Shown here piece after piece: positions 1 through 9,175 of a stretch of DNA of 64,000 nt. Under the pieces are notes generated by a model, which was not told the DNA's origin, did not search any database, and worked only from the letters and a program-made list of their open reading frames with translations. The stretch's first letter is position 1; every line of letters begins with the position of its first letter. A program made the position numbers and the translations under genes. Location of the stretch: positions 1-64,000 of the forward strand of contig JADGJC010000120.1 of assembly GCA_027596075.1 (NCBI GenBank), read 5' to 3'. The stretch is from Rhizophlyctis rosea. Lineage: Eukaryota; Chytridiomycota; Chytridiomycetes; Rhizophlyctidales; Rhizophlyctidaceae.

Positions 1-201
1 CAAATCATCATCACACCTCAGTTCTATTTCGGAATAGTTCTAGCTATTGAAATCTGCCAATCTTGCACAAGGGAGAAGCAACCCCGACACACCAGTCAAC
101 TCAGCAAGTGATAGCAACAACACAATTTCCTTGATCAATACTCGTTTAAAACTGCACTCGACAACGCATTACAAACCCCAACTCATCAACATTAAGCAAT
201 C

Positions 202-531
202 ATGGTCCACTACGTCGAAAACTACTCGGAATTCACGTCCACCCTCGCCACGAACGAAGTCGTCATCGTTGACTACACCGCAACGTGGTGCCCGCCTTGT
301 AAACTTATTGCACCTCACTTCGAAACCCTCGCGACGGACTACCCTACCCTAACCTTCCTGAAGGTCGACGTTGATGACAACGCTGAAGTAGCTGCGGAAC
401 AGGGAATAACGGCCATGCCCACATTCGTCGCGTACAAGTCCGGGAAGGAGGTCGGAAGGATTGTTGGGGCCAATTTGGCAAAGCTGAAGGCTCTCGTGCA
501 GGAGGTTGATGCTGGGAGGGTGGAAGCTTAA
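202..531 (+). CDS. Thioredoxin, single domain
   Basis: A 109-residue cytosolic thioredoxin in one exon. The redox motif WCPPC is at residues 29-33, and the cis-proline motif MPT follows about 45 residues later; both belong to the thioredoxin fold. Length matches classical thioredoxins of about 105 residues. Classical thioredoxins carry WCGPC, so the proline in place of glycine is unusual and may shift redox potential or partner choice (inference). The ATG is the first in frame and follows an A-rich leader. No signal peptide or membrane segment is seen. It converges with the membrane-protein gene ending at 989. Confidence 0.93.
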   Translation: MVHYVENYSEFTSTLATNEVVIVDYTATWCPPCKLIAPHFETLATDYPTLTFLKVDVDDNAEVAAEQGITAMPTFVAYKSGKEVGRIVGANLAKLKALVQEVDAGRVEA

Positions 532-988
532 GGAGACGGTAGTGTAGCAGTGCGATAGGTTCATGTAGATAGGTGCCCGTCCTTTGAAGTTGATAATGTA
601 TATAAAACATACCCGTCTTGCAATACAATTGAATCATAAAACGAACCTCCATTTGCATCGTGTTTGCATAGGGATCTTCATATTCCGAAAAGTTTGAGAT
701 TGAGCGGCTGTACTGACAGTGCCTGCCTGCACCACATCATGCGGCTCAGGCATGAGAGAAAATCTATTATATCTATACAATCGACAAGACCAACACAACT
801 TTATACACAAGTCTTTTCCCAACCCCGTTTCCCACCCCCCCACTCGTTATCGAGCTCAACTCTGCGGTCGACCTCAGACCTGACTGGGATCTTCTGTTCT
901 AAACAAAAATCAGCGTACGCACATACAAGCCGCGAAGTCACGTTAACCCTTGCTGATCATCCCCAAGCTCCAGATAGCCATTCATCCT

Positions 989-2253
989 TCATTGCGGAAC
1001 AGGCGCATGACTGGTTGACCTTGCTGGTGCCTGTGGCTGTGCTGGAGGGCTTCCGGGAGTTGGGCTTGTTGTTGTTGATGGGATGGGACTGGCAAGAGAT
1101 GGAACAGGGGATGACGGGCTGGTGAAATGTGTCGCATCGGGTGTTGCAGCTGGAAGCCCTTCCGTGGTGGGTGGGCCTGTTGTTGGATACCCTTCCCCTC
1201 CATATTGTGGATACCCATATCCATACGCGTATTGTCCAGGCTGTGGGTACTGTCCATAAGGAGCATACTCGCTTCCGGCTTGAGGAGGAGGGTAGTAGCC
1301 GGGTTGTGGGTAGGCCATTGGTGATGGAGCGTACATTCCTCCGTACGGGGCGTATGTTCCGGGTGGTGGAGACTGGTAGGGCGCAAATGCGGAAGCGGGG
1401 TATTGAGGGGGGTAGGATGCCATTTCCTGCGATGTTGCTGTACCATATGCGTCCTGCTGTTGTGCTGCACCGACAACACTTCCTGCAGTAGCTCCGGCAA
1501 CAGCAGCAGTCGCACCCCCATGTACATGTCCCGGTGAAACCACCCCATCTAAATCTTCGTACTTCGGCACCTTGCTAACACTAGGGTTGACTTTCGCAGA
1601 ATTTACGGGTTCGAAACTCAGAGGTCCATCTTCTTGGAAACGCTTCTTTCTGGCACGCATTGCGCGGACGTAGAAGCCCATGAGCAGGCATATGGCGATG
1701 AGAGCTGCTGCTACACAAACCCCAACAATGACCCCACGATTGGACGATGACGAGGACGATGATGAGCCGCTGGGACTGGCAGTGGTCGGATCGGTTGGGG
1801 AAGGGGTTCCGGATGCGGAGGTGCGGGTCGTGCGCGTGGTGGTTGTGGATGAGGTACTATCGGTGGTTGATGAAAGGCTTCTAGATGTCAGATTTTGACA
1901 CAGACTTGCACAATTTAATGAAGTTAGCAACTCACGTTGTACGAGTCGTAGTGGTCGTGGTTGTTGATGTGGTTGTGGTTGTGGTAGTTGCAGGACCTTG
2001 TCCTTGCCCTTGCCCTTGTCCTTGCCCTCGACCTGGCCCTCCTGGACCACTGCAAATGACAGAACGTAAGCGTATGTTGCTTTCCTTAACTTCCGGAAAG
2101 GACTTACCCAGGCGTGTTTGGATTCGTTGACGATGGAGACAGACATTGCGAGTAGAACGGGTTCAACACTGTGCACTCATACCCGGCAATGCAGCATGGC
2201 GGATTAAAGAGCCCGCCACATTGTTGGAAAGCGCCAGCACAGTTCGTAGCCAT
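989..2253 (-). CDS. Single-pass membrane protein with N-terminal CBM1-like Cys domain
   Basis: Three exons (2253-2108, 2049-1936, 1880-989) give 383 residues in a continuous frame. Residues about 5-39 have the cysteine and aromatic spacing of fungal cellulose-binding module CBM1: a QCGG motif, then CC, then ECTVLNPFYSQCL. Next come a Gly/Gln repeat, a long Ser/Thr-rich mucin-like stalk, one membrane helix (GVIVGVCVAAALIAICLLMG) and an RARKKR stop-transfer patch. The roughly 200-residue cytoplasmic tail is rich in Pro, Tyr and Gly. An in-frame stop lies just upstream of the ATG, with no acceptor between, so no signal peptide can be placed. It may be a wall sensor or surface adhesin (inference). 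Confidence 0.72.
1990..2036 (-). repeat. Coding hexanucleotide repeat (Gly-Gln)
   Basis: Near-perfect repeats of a six-base unit (cttgcc/cttgtc on the plus strand) in exon 2 of the CBM1-like protein encode five to six Gly-Gln pairs between the Cys domain and the Ser/Thr stalk. Copy number could vary between strains. Confidence 0.7.
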
Positions 2254-3099
2254 TTTCGTTTACTTCGTTTGTTTATTGGTATTTGTAAACAAAACAGCTG
2301 GTGAAAGTTTACATCGGTTTCGTTGCGTTGAGAACACCTGGAAGTGATAGTTTCTGGGTGCTACGCAAGAAAGCGTGACTGCCTCTCACACTGCCTAACA
2401 CCAGCGCCTTCGTTGACAAAGCTTGGGCGAAGAAGTATCTGCCTCACTTCTCTATGTATATGAACCTCGGAAAACACCCAACCACAACTTCAACAGACGT
2501 TCCTCCACCAAACGATGAATTGTTGGAGAAAGGAAGAAATTCGCCCTAGCCTTCCATGGATGAATACCTGTAGCGCTTGTGACACACCAAAAGTTTCAGG
2601 AGCGTGGAGCAATGCGGTCCCTCCCACATCCTTTTGCTCGTGGTGGGTGGCCAATGAAGGAGAACCTAATTAGGTAACGCAAGGGCCAATTATTTGGTAC
2701 CGGAAAAGCTCGTAAATGTTTTGGTCGAAGTCCGAAGGAACAGACACAACGCCACATCTCGCACCAGGAACAGACCAAAGGAACTGCACAGTCCACTGTT
2801 TGGGTTCTTTCAACCGACAAACGATATGCTACAGAAGCGCCTTTATGCGATTCACGTGTTGTCTGTAAAAGAGTCCTGCATACGTATTCGGCAGGCTACG
2901 TATTCGGCAGGCGATCTCGATCTAATCATACACGTCTGTCGTCTCCAAGACTGTCAAGCGTGCGATTGTTGTTACCAGTCGTTGTTTGGAAGGACGGACT
3001 GATTGACGATAAAGAGGGGTTGAACAAACGAAGGCTGCCAAACTGTCACGCTCCTGCATCGACGAAAGGCATCGACGAAAAGGCAAAGACGAAAACGCC
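2254..3099. other. Intergenic region, no gene recognised
   Basis: The promoter side of the CBM1-like gene followed by about 800 bases without a convincing coding exon on either strand. The open frames here are short, do not join by splice sites and resemble nothing I know. It contains an exact 16-bp tandem duplication at 2881-2912. Confidence 0.5.
2881..2912. repeat. Exact 16-bp tandem duplication
   Basis: Two head-to-tail identical copies of tacgtattcggcaggc. Confidence 0.9.
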
Positions 3100-3108
3100 A
3101 AAAATTAA

Positions 3109-3429
3109 GGGAAAATTACCAAAATGCCCCTGAAACTTCAAGGATTTACAAAAATACCCCTCCGAAGCCACACTTTGCGAAAATGCCCTTCTGCGAATCA
3201 TGACATTTTCTAACATACATCGGTAAGGAATCAACTTCCATGATGCTGTTCATAAGCTGAAATGAAAGGAGGGGTCGTGTTTAGTGTTTTGGCAGAAGGC
3301 TAGGTCGATCTAGTGCCCATTTCTTCTACACGATGAGTATTTGCAATTTGAAGTTTTCGGAAAAATTTCCTATCAGAGGGTCATTTTTGTAAATACCCGA
3401 AATTATAGAGGCATTTTGCCAATTTTCCC
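3109..3429. mobile_element. Non-autonomous TIR element (MITE), MULE- or hAT-like
   Basis: A 321-bp segment whose ends are long imperfect inverted repeats. The left end starts gggaaaattaccaaaatgcc; the reverse complement of the right end starts gggaaaattggcaaaatgcc. Similarity continues inward for about 55-60 bases on each side. It is flanked by a direct repeat aaaaattaa (3100-3108 and 3430-3438) that looks like a 9-bp target-site duplication. Long TIRs with a 9-bp duplication fit Mutator-like MITEs; an 8-bp reading would fit hAT. There is no coding capacity, so it would depend on a transposase elsewhere. It lies directly beside the tRNA gene. Confidence 0.72.
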
Positions 3430-3460
3430 AAAAATTAAAATAGTCCTGGGAATTCGGAAA

Positions 3461-3546
3461 TGCTCACTACAGGGATCGAACCTGTGACCTTGGCGTTTCT
3501 GAGAAACATATTAGCACCACGCTCTAACCAACTGAGCTAAGCGAGC
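3461..3546 (-). tRNA. tRNA-Ile(AAT) with a short intron
   Basis: Read on the minus strand, the acceptor stem GCTCGCT pairs with AGTGAGC (one G-U pair) with discriminator A. The D arm TAGCTCAGTTGGTTAGAGC and T arm CACAGGTTCGATCCCTGTA are canonical. The anticodon arm is TGGTG-CTAATA...ACGCCA with anticodon AAT. An insertion of about 12 bases follows the base after the anticodon, the standard position for eukaryotic tRNA introns. CCA is not encoded, as expected for a nuclear tRNA. Confidence 0.93.
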
Positions 3547-3810
3547 TGTTGATTGTGGAAGAATTTTCTACATTCAGGACGGTGCAGTCAAAAACTTTCA
3601 GAAAGATGCTGGCAAATACCATCAAAGTCACTGGCACAGAAAGTTGTAAGCCAATATTGATCCGCCCGTACAAATGAAGGACTTTGTGGAGGAAGCTCAA
3701 CATAAGGGAGGGAGCGGCGAGGGGAATGGTCGTGCTGAACTGCTTGGGCTGGATACCTAACTCTAAAGTCAGCATCGTATTGCACTTATTGCTGCTGTAC
3801 ACAGTACATA

Positions 3811-3875
3811 TGAGCAGTTTTGAGAAACAACCGTACAACGTAGACCTACGCTGTAACTAACTGAGCTAAGTGATA
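3811..3875 (-). pseudogene. Decayed tRNA-Ile copy
   Basis: This stretch aligns with the intact tRNA-Ile about 265 bases away. The D-arm region CACTTAGCTCAGTTAGTTACAG matches nearly base for base. The intron-like string GTTTCTCAAAA matches the intact intron (GTTTCTCAGAAA). The T arm and 3' acceptor are missing and the anticodon stem is disrupted. It is therefore a relic of a duplicated, intron-containing tRNA-Ile gene in the same orientation. Confidence 0.65.
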
Positions 3876-4034
3876 TCTTCGCATGAATATTTGATCATCA
3901 AGAAAACAAATTTGGGTCTGTTTTCCCCAAACACCCTCGTACCACTTCTATTCTCTACTATTGTACATGTGGTATAACTAAACCATAAGGTATATCATAC
4001 AAACTCTCCAAAGCCAAATAGAGCCAGCTATTAA

Positions 4035-6264
4035 TCATTGGCTTTCAACGACTTCGTTCGCCTGCTTCTCAGCCACCACCTCCTTACTCCCCTTCTTCAC
4101 CACAACCGCACCTCCACCCTCCAGATCGCCCGATGTATCGCCTCTTGACGTTTCCCCATCAGCCCCTTGGCGCCTCAACCAGATGTTGACCTCCTCCTTC
4201 CCCTTCTCAACATCAATGGTCCGGAAAATGAAGATCGGGAAGAAAAGTAGGCAAAAGATGAAGATAAAGGCGTAACGTCTGTTACCCGTAGAGTCGCCGA
4301 TCGCAGCGACGATGAGTGGACCCATCCAGGCGGCTCCGTTTTCAGTGATGGCTGGGTGATAAGAGGTCAAATCAGCAAATGATCTATAGTGGAACAAATG
4401 GATTTGCAGAGCTGAAGATGACTTACCATACAAACTGAAGAACCTCCCCTCCATACCCTTCGGACACAACTCCGAAAACAACACCCGACACCCACTCTGC
4501 ACACCACCAAGCATCAGCCCATGCATAGCCCCCAGAATCCAAATCTCATTTTTATTCCTCAACCCGACTGGACTACTCGAAATCAATCCTATCAATCCCC
4601 ACAACGGAACCAAACTGTAGATCCCCGCTTGAATCATCAACAGGCTGCGCGTCTTCAAACCAGACCTGCGCTGAACAAAAACCCAAAACCACACACCGGC
4701 AGCCTGACAAAAATCTGCGACGATGGCCGCGCCGAGGAGGTGGGTTTGTGGCAGTCCGAGGTCGGCTTGAAAGAAGAGAATGGCGATGGATAGAATGGTG
4801 TTGAACCCGTCAGAGAAGATGAACCATCCGATCAGGAAGCGCCATAGTGTTGCCAACTGCCTAGCTTGCTTCACAGTGGCCCACAATCGCTTCCACCCCA
4901 CCGCGACCCAAACTTCGCCCTCGGGCAAGGGCGGGCCGGGTCGTTGTTTCAGCCATTTGTGCGGGAAGTAGAGACCAATGATCAACCATGTTGATGATAG
5001 GGCGGTGGCGATTTGAAGAGGGTATACAGTTGGGAGGCCGAATTTTTCGCCGTCTCCAAGGGCAAGAGCGACGACGGCTCCCATGATGACTTCGAGGAAG
5101 GCGGACGAGGCGCCCCATGAGATGCCTGCGGCGGAAATGCGGTGGGTTATGCGGTCTTTGAGGGTGTGAAGTTCGGTAAGAGGGGTTGTTGGGAGGGCGG
5201 CGAGGTAGTCAGGGTGGTAGCGCGAAAGGATGGGAAGCTACAGTTGAACCTGTAAGTCGCTTTTCTGGTGCATTGAAGCACAGAATGCACATAGAACACT
5301 CACGTAGGCGAACTCGAAAACCCATGCTGCACCATAGGTGATGGTGGAGAAGATGAACGCCAGCGTTGCGACCCACCATAGCGCTATGATGCGTTGCCAG
5401 ATTGTCAAAACTTCTGTCCTCATTTTGATGACACGCGAGCCGCAATCACATACATGCTTTATACGCGACCAAATAGAAGTATCCGCAAATGGCCGTTGCG
5501 ATTGCAAAAGTGAGGAGGAAGCTCTTTCTCCGTCCTGTGCGACGAGGTTAGTAAATGCCATCATGGTCAACAACTTCGTCACCAAACACGATGCTTACCT
5601 CCATAATCAGCGAGAGCTCCCATACTGATGAACAAAATGGCCTGTGCCAAGGTTGCAATAGTTGTCGCGTCTAATGTCCATCAAGTAAACAAAAGAGAAC
5701 GAAATGTAAAGAAATAATCAATGTAAACAAATACTCGAATGTAAACAAATAGCGCGCTAGAATTTGAGATTGGCGTTCCAAGTTCATCAAGTCACACCAA
5801 CCACTTACATAACACCATACTAGTAGTATTGACCCACGTACTCCCCAACCAAACTCCACAATCGTACCCGTCGTCACTCACGTTACATGGCGTCGTGCGG
5901 TCCTTTGAATCGAATCCGGCGTTCGCGGCAAGGGATTGTAGGATGATAGGGGAGAAAACGGAGAGGACTAGACCGGTGTATCCTTGTGACTAGATCATCG
6001 GAAATGTCAACAATCATGTGTTTACGAGTCCAGCAAAGGTTAAAAAACACGTACAGCAAACCCAAACAAGTACCACCCCTTCAACTCCCGAGGCGTAACG
6101 GGAGTGGTATCAAGTGAGGTTCCGTCGTCTTCATCGGATAGGAGGTTGTTGGTGGATGAGGCGGCGGTGGAAGCGAGGGTTGTTGAGGTTGGTGTGGGTG
6201 TTGCTGTCACAGGGCGGACCACTTCCAGTGGGACGTCCGTTTTGGACATTTCGGCGTCGGACAT
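4035..6264 (-). CDS. ATG22: Atg22-like vacuolar amino-acid effluxer (MFS)
   Basis: Seven exons (6264-6055, 5989-5809, 5670-5599, 5534-5454, 5410-5304, 5237-4427, 4351-4035) sum to 592 residues. Family markers are the early motif RELKGWYLFGFA, the glycine/aspartate loop SMGALADYG after two helices, and LYAITENGAAWMGP near the end. About a dozen hydrophobic helices are visible, and the C-terminal tail is hydrophilic and Lys/Glu-rich. Yeast Atg22 (about 528 residues) exports amino acids from the vacuole after autophagic breakdown. The exon 4/5 junction is my least certain: the more obvious acceptor would create a stop, so I used the one three bases further on. The 75-nt last intron is open in frame and could be missed by gene finders. 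Confidence 0.87.
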
Positions 6265-6315
6265 TGCGGGAGATGTCGACTTTCGGGAGGAAGAGGCGGA
6301 ACAGGCGGAAGAGGG

Positions 6316-7719
6316 ATGGTGAGGTGCCGCGTTATCAATGTTTTTGAGGTTTTATGTTTAGGCCTTTATCTGTCCCTACATTCCTTGGGTTTGTTTTCTC
6401 CGCATGGTGCTATGGCTCATTGTGAAAGTGCTCGCCAATGCGGTTTATGCACACCCACCGTTTTCGACGGAGAGCTCGCCTCTGTTGTACGGACTTGACG
6501 GCTGGTACCTAGATCCCATCCTCCTTCCGATTACCAAACGCCATATGCCACACTTGGGCGTTGCTGGGAAGTTTTTTCGGGTGACACCGCGCCCTTCGTG
6601 GACCCAGAAGTTTGGAGGGACGCCGCACAAATTCCTGCGCGCAATGCTCCTCCGAAAAAGGAGTTTGGCAGTGTGTGGATCGGCCCGATATTGCACCGAG
6701 ATGCGGAGCAACGGAGGACTCCCTTGTGCTGGTGGTTGTGGATTGTAACGCAGACTGATTACATATCCGTGACATAAGCAAAGGGTTCATCGAGGCTCAT
6801 GATGGATAGTATGAAGGTGTCGACCTGGAAGGGGAAGGATTTCACAACAGACATGGTACGCAAAGATCACACGCATGTTGTCAGGGCTTTGGGTTTCAGG
6901 AGTTTTTGGAGGAAGAAGGCATCGGGTGTCGAGGACTCCTCCGAGGCGGAAGTGTACGGATCCGTCATAGTGTATGTACATGAACAAATGGTGCAGTCAG
7001 TGTTCTGCCTTGGACTCAACGCTTCGCATACCATGAAGTTTCAGTTGATGAGTGGAACGCAATGCTGCAATGTGCTGGTGCGCGGAGTTAGCAGTACAAG
7101 AATTTATCATAGTCTCAAAGGGTTCGCTCTTGCAGATTCCATTTTCGCCGATGTTACCAAGGATGACCTAAGCTCTGTCATATTACACAATGATCGGCTG
7201 CACTCCTGGGCGGACATTGCGAACAAGAACTCCGAGTTGACCACGACTTAGCGGATGCCTGTACATTCAAATGATGTACATTCAAAGGATGGGCATATGT
7301 GAGGGTGGGCGACTCGGGTGTGACTGCAGTTCCTTTTGCTTGGTGCCGATAGAGAACATGTCATAGAGGCTTTTTATGAGCTACAGCGGGAACAATGGGA
7401 GCGGGATCAATCCATTTTGACACGGCGACACAAAAGAAGTCAGGATGGCATGTTGAGGACATTAGGGTGTATGGGGAGGGGCAGTTGCCCCTTGCATGTG
7501 AAAAAGGCTCCACCCAAATCACCGATCCGCTACATTGATCGGTCACTCGGCAAAGCGAGACCCTGGGAGGAGGATGGTAGGGGAGATATGGTCAAACTCA
7601 AAAATGACAAGATCGTCCTGTTGGAGAGCCAGGGAGGAAGGAGGGAACTTATTGACGGGCTGACGGAGGGACCAAACCCGTATCCGGGGGCCAGCTCAGT
7701 TGACGGCTTTCGAATATGA
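6316..7719 (+). pseudogene. Possible decayed or unmodelled coding region
   Basis: One reading frame (starting at 6316) stays open over about 1.4 kb except for five stops (near 6496, 6775, 7249, 7297 and 7318). Random sequence would give about twenty. The segments read like protein, for example WEVFSGDTAPFVDPEVW and EAFYELQREQWERDQ, but I recognise no family. One stop could lie in a 39-nt GT-AG interval (6745-6783); the others cannot be spliced out convincingly. It may be a decayed gene, a lineage-specific gene with wrongly placed introns, or chance. Start, end and product are uncertain. Confidence 0.25.
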
Positions 7720-8317
7720 TTTGTCAGACCCACCGAGCGACGGGGACATTTCGGGTGAGAGTTGTGGTACGGCATCGAACAACAAGAGACCGGGATGTTT
7801 TGGACAAGATTTCGATGGCATTCTGTGCAATAGAAAAGCTGCTGGACGTCATTCACCGTGGGGTCCAACGATCAGTCGTTTCAAGGACGCTCCGGCGATT
7901 TTTAGTTGATCATTATCAACATGACACTGATGAAGGCGTTGGAAAAAGCGACATTGACTTTGTATTCCTCCTGCAACTTACATTGTAAGCTGTAGAAAAG
8001 TATTTAATGGATTCGATTTGACTGAGTGACTTCAAATTTTTCGTGAAAACATACACCATGTTATCCTTCGTAAATGGCGCCTCACAATTGTTTACCATGA
8101 TTACTGCACGGCCCTGTGACTTGCTTCAACTTCCCTGTTCTCCCTGCCATAGTGTCCGACACCGGGCGCATATAATTAACTACAAAAATGCTTGAAAACT
8201 AATGTACATGACTAAATATGATATAACATACGGTCATAACAAACTATCGCTATGACCTACTTAGCGTCTTTTTTAGACCTACTTTATAATGACATTCCTC
8301 CCAACTAGGTGAACCCA
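7720..8317. other. Intergenic, no gene recognised
   Basis: About 600 bases 3' of heme oxygenase and after the decayed open region. Short overlapping frames occur on both strands but none has family character or splice support. It becomes AT-rich near 8160-8290, as expected for a gene end. Confidence 0.45.
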
Positions 8318-9175
8318 CTAAGGTTTGTCCGCACCAACACCCCCAACCTCCAACAAAAACACCCTATTCAACTCAAACACCTCATTGGCCTCTTCTACAA
8401 TTGCGGCATGTAAGCCGCCAACATCCGGCACTTCATCCAATCTCCATCGATACAACTTCTTGAAATCCTGCGTATCAGCTATTGCGGGGAAAGAGTGGAA
8501 GGTCAGTGGTGCCGGATCAGTGGAGTAGGAAGGGTGAGGTGGTGGGTGATATGGGGGAGGGATTTTGCGGGAGAGAATTTGGCCACCTGAGTCATGATAT
8601 GTTATTCAGAAGAATTTGTGAATGGTCACAAAATCAAGTGCACATACCACTCAAATCACCCAGATACCGGACATATGCATGGGCAATGAGTAGCTCTGGT
8701 TTTGTTTGTCCGAGTTTTTGGATGCGCGTGACGTAGGATTGTACCGCTGGTGTCATGAGCTTTGGAGAAGGGGGTAGGGGGATTGGACTGGAGGATGGTC
8801 TGTATTTCTGAATGCGGGCGAGGTCAGAGATGATGGCGTCTGTGCGGTTGAGTTCCTTTGGGAAGTGTAAGGATGATATAATGGGATTTGTTGGTGCATG
8901 GGAGGAAAGGGTTTCTTCTAGTGTGCTGTGAATGGAAGTAGAGTGGGGGATGAGATACCTTCCCACCAAATAGGCAGTCCCATAATCAAGAATCAGAGAA
9001 CGTACCTATAAACAAAGTACAATCCAACAAGGTATGCCATGTATTGTTCGTGGACAAGTTGCCCACCAACAAGGTTTTTGAAAAAAGGTCCGGAGTCGTG
9101 CTCAGCACGCATGTGAGCGTCGCGGGTGGAAGTGCGGAGGGCCACGGATAGGGGTTTGGGTGTTATTACGGTCAT
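8318..9175 (-). CDS. HMX1: Heme oxygenase
   Basis: Three exons (9175-9006, 8925-8648, 8586-8318) encode 238 residues. The proximal heme-ligand helix STRDAHMRAEHDSG puts the ligand histidine at residue 21. The segment QYMAYLVGLYFVY follows, and the distal-helix signature YVRYLGDLSGGQILSR spans the last intron. Heme oxygenases cleave heme to biliverdin, CO and ferrous iron; in fungi they serve iron reuse. Yeast Hmx1 has a C-terminal membrane anchor; none is seen here, so this enzyme may be soluble. The start is the ATG nearest the conserved domain, although the frame stays open far upstream. Confidence 0.92.

Noticed and set aside
47..352. 101-codon frame overlapping the thioredoxin start
   Set aside because: It is a low-complexity shadow in another frame of the thioredoxin gene.
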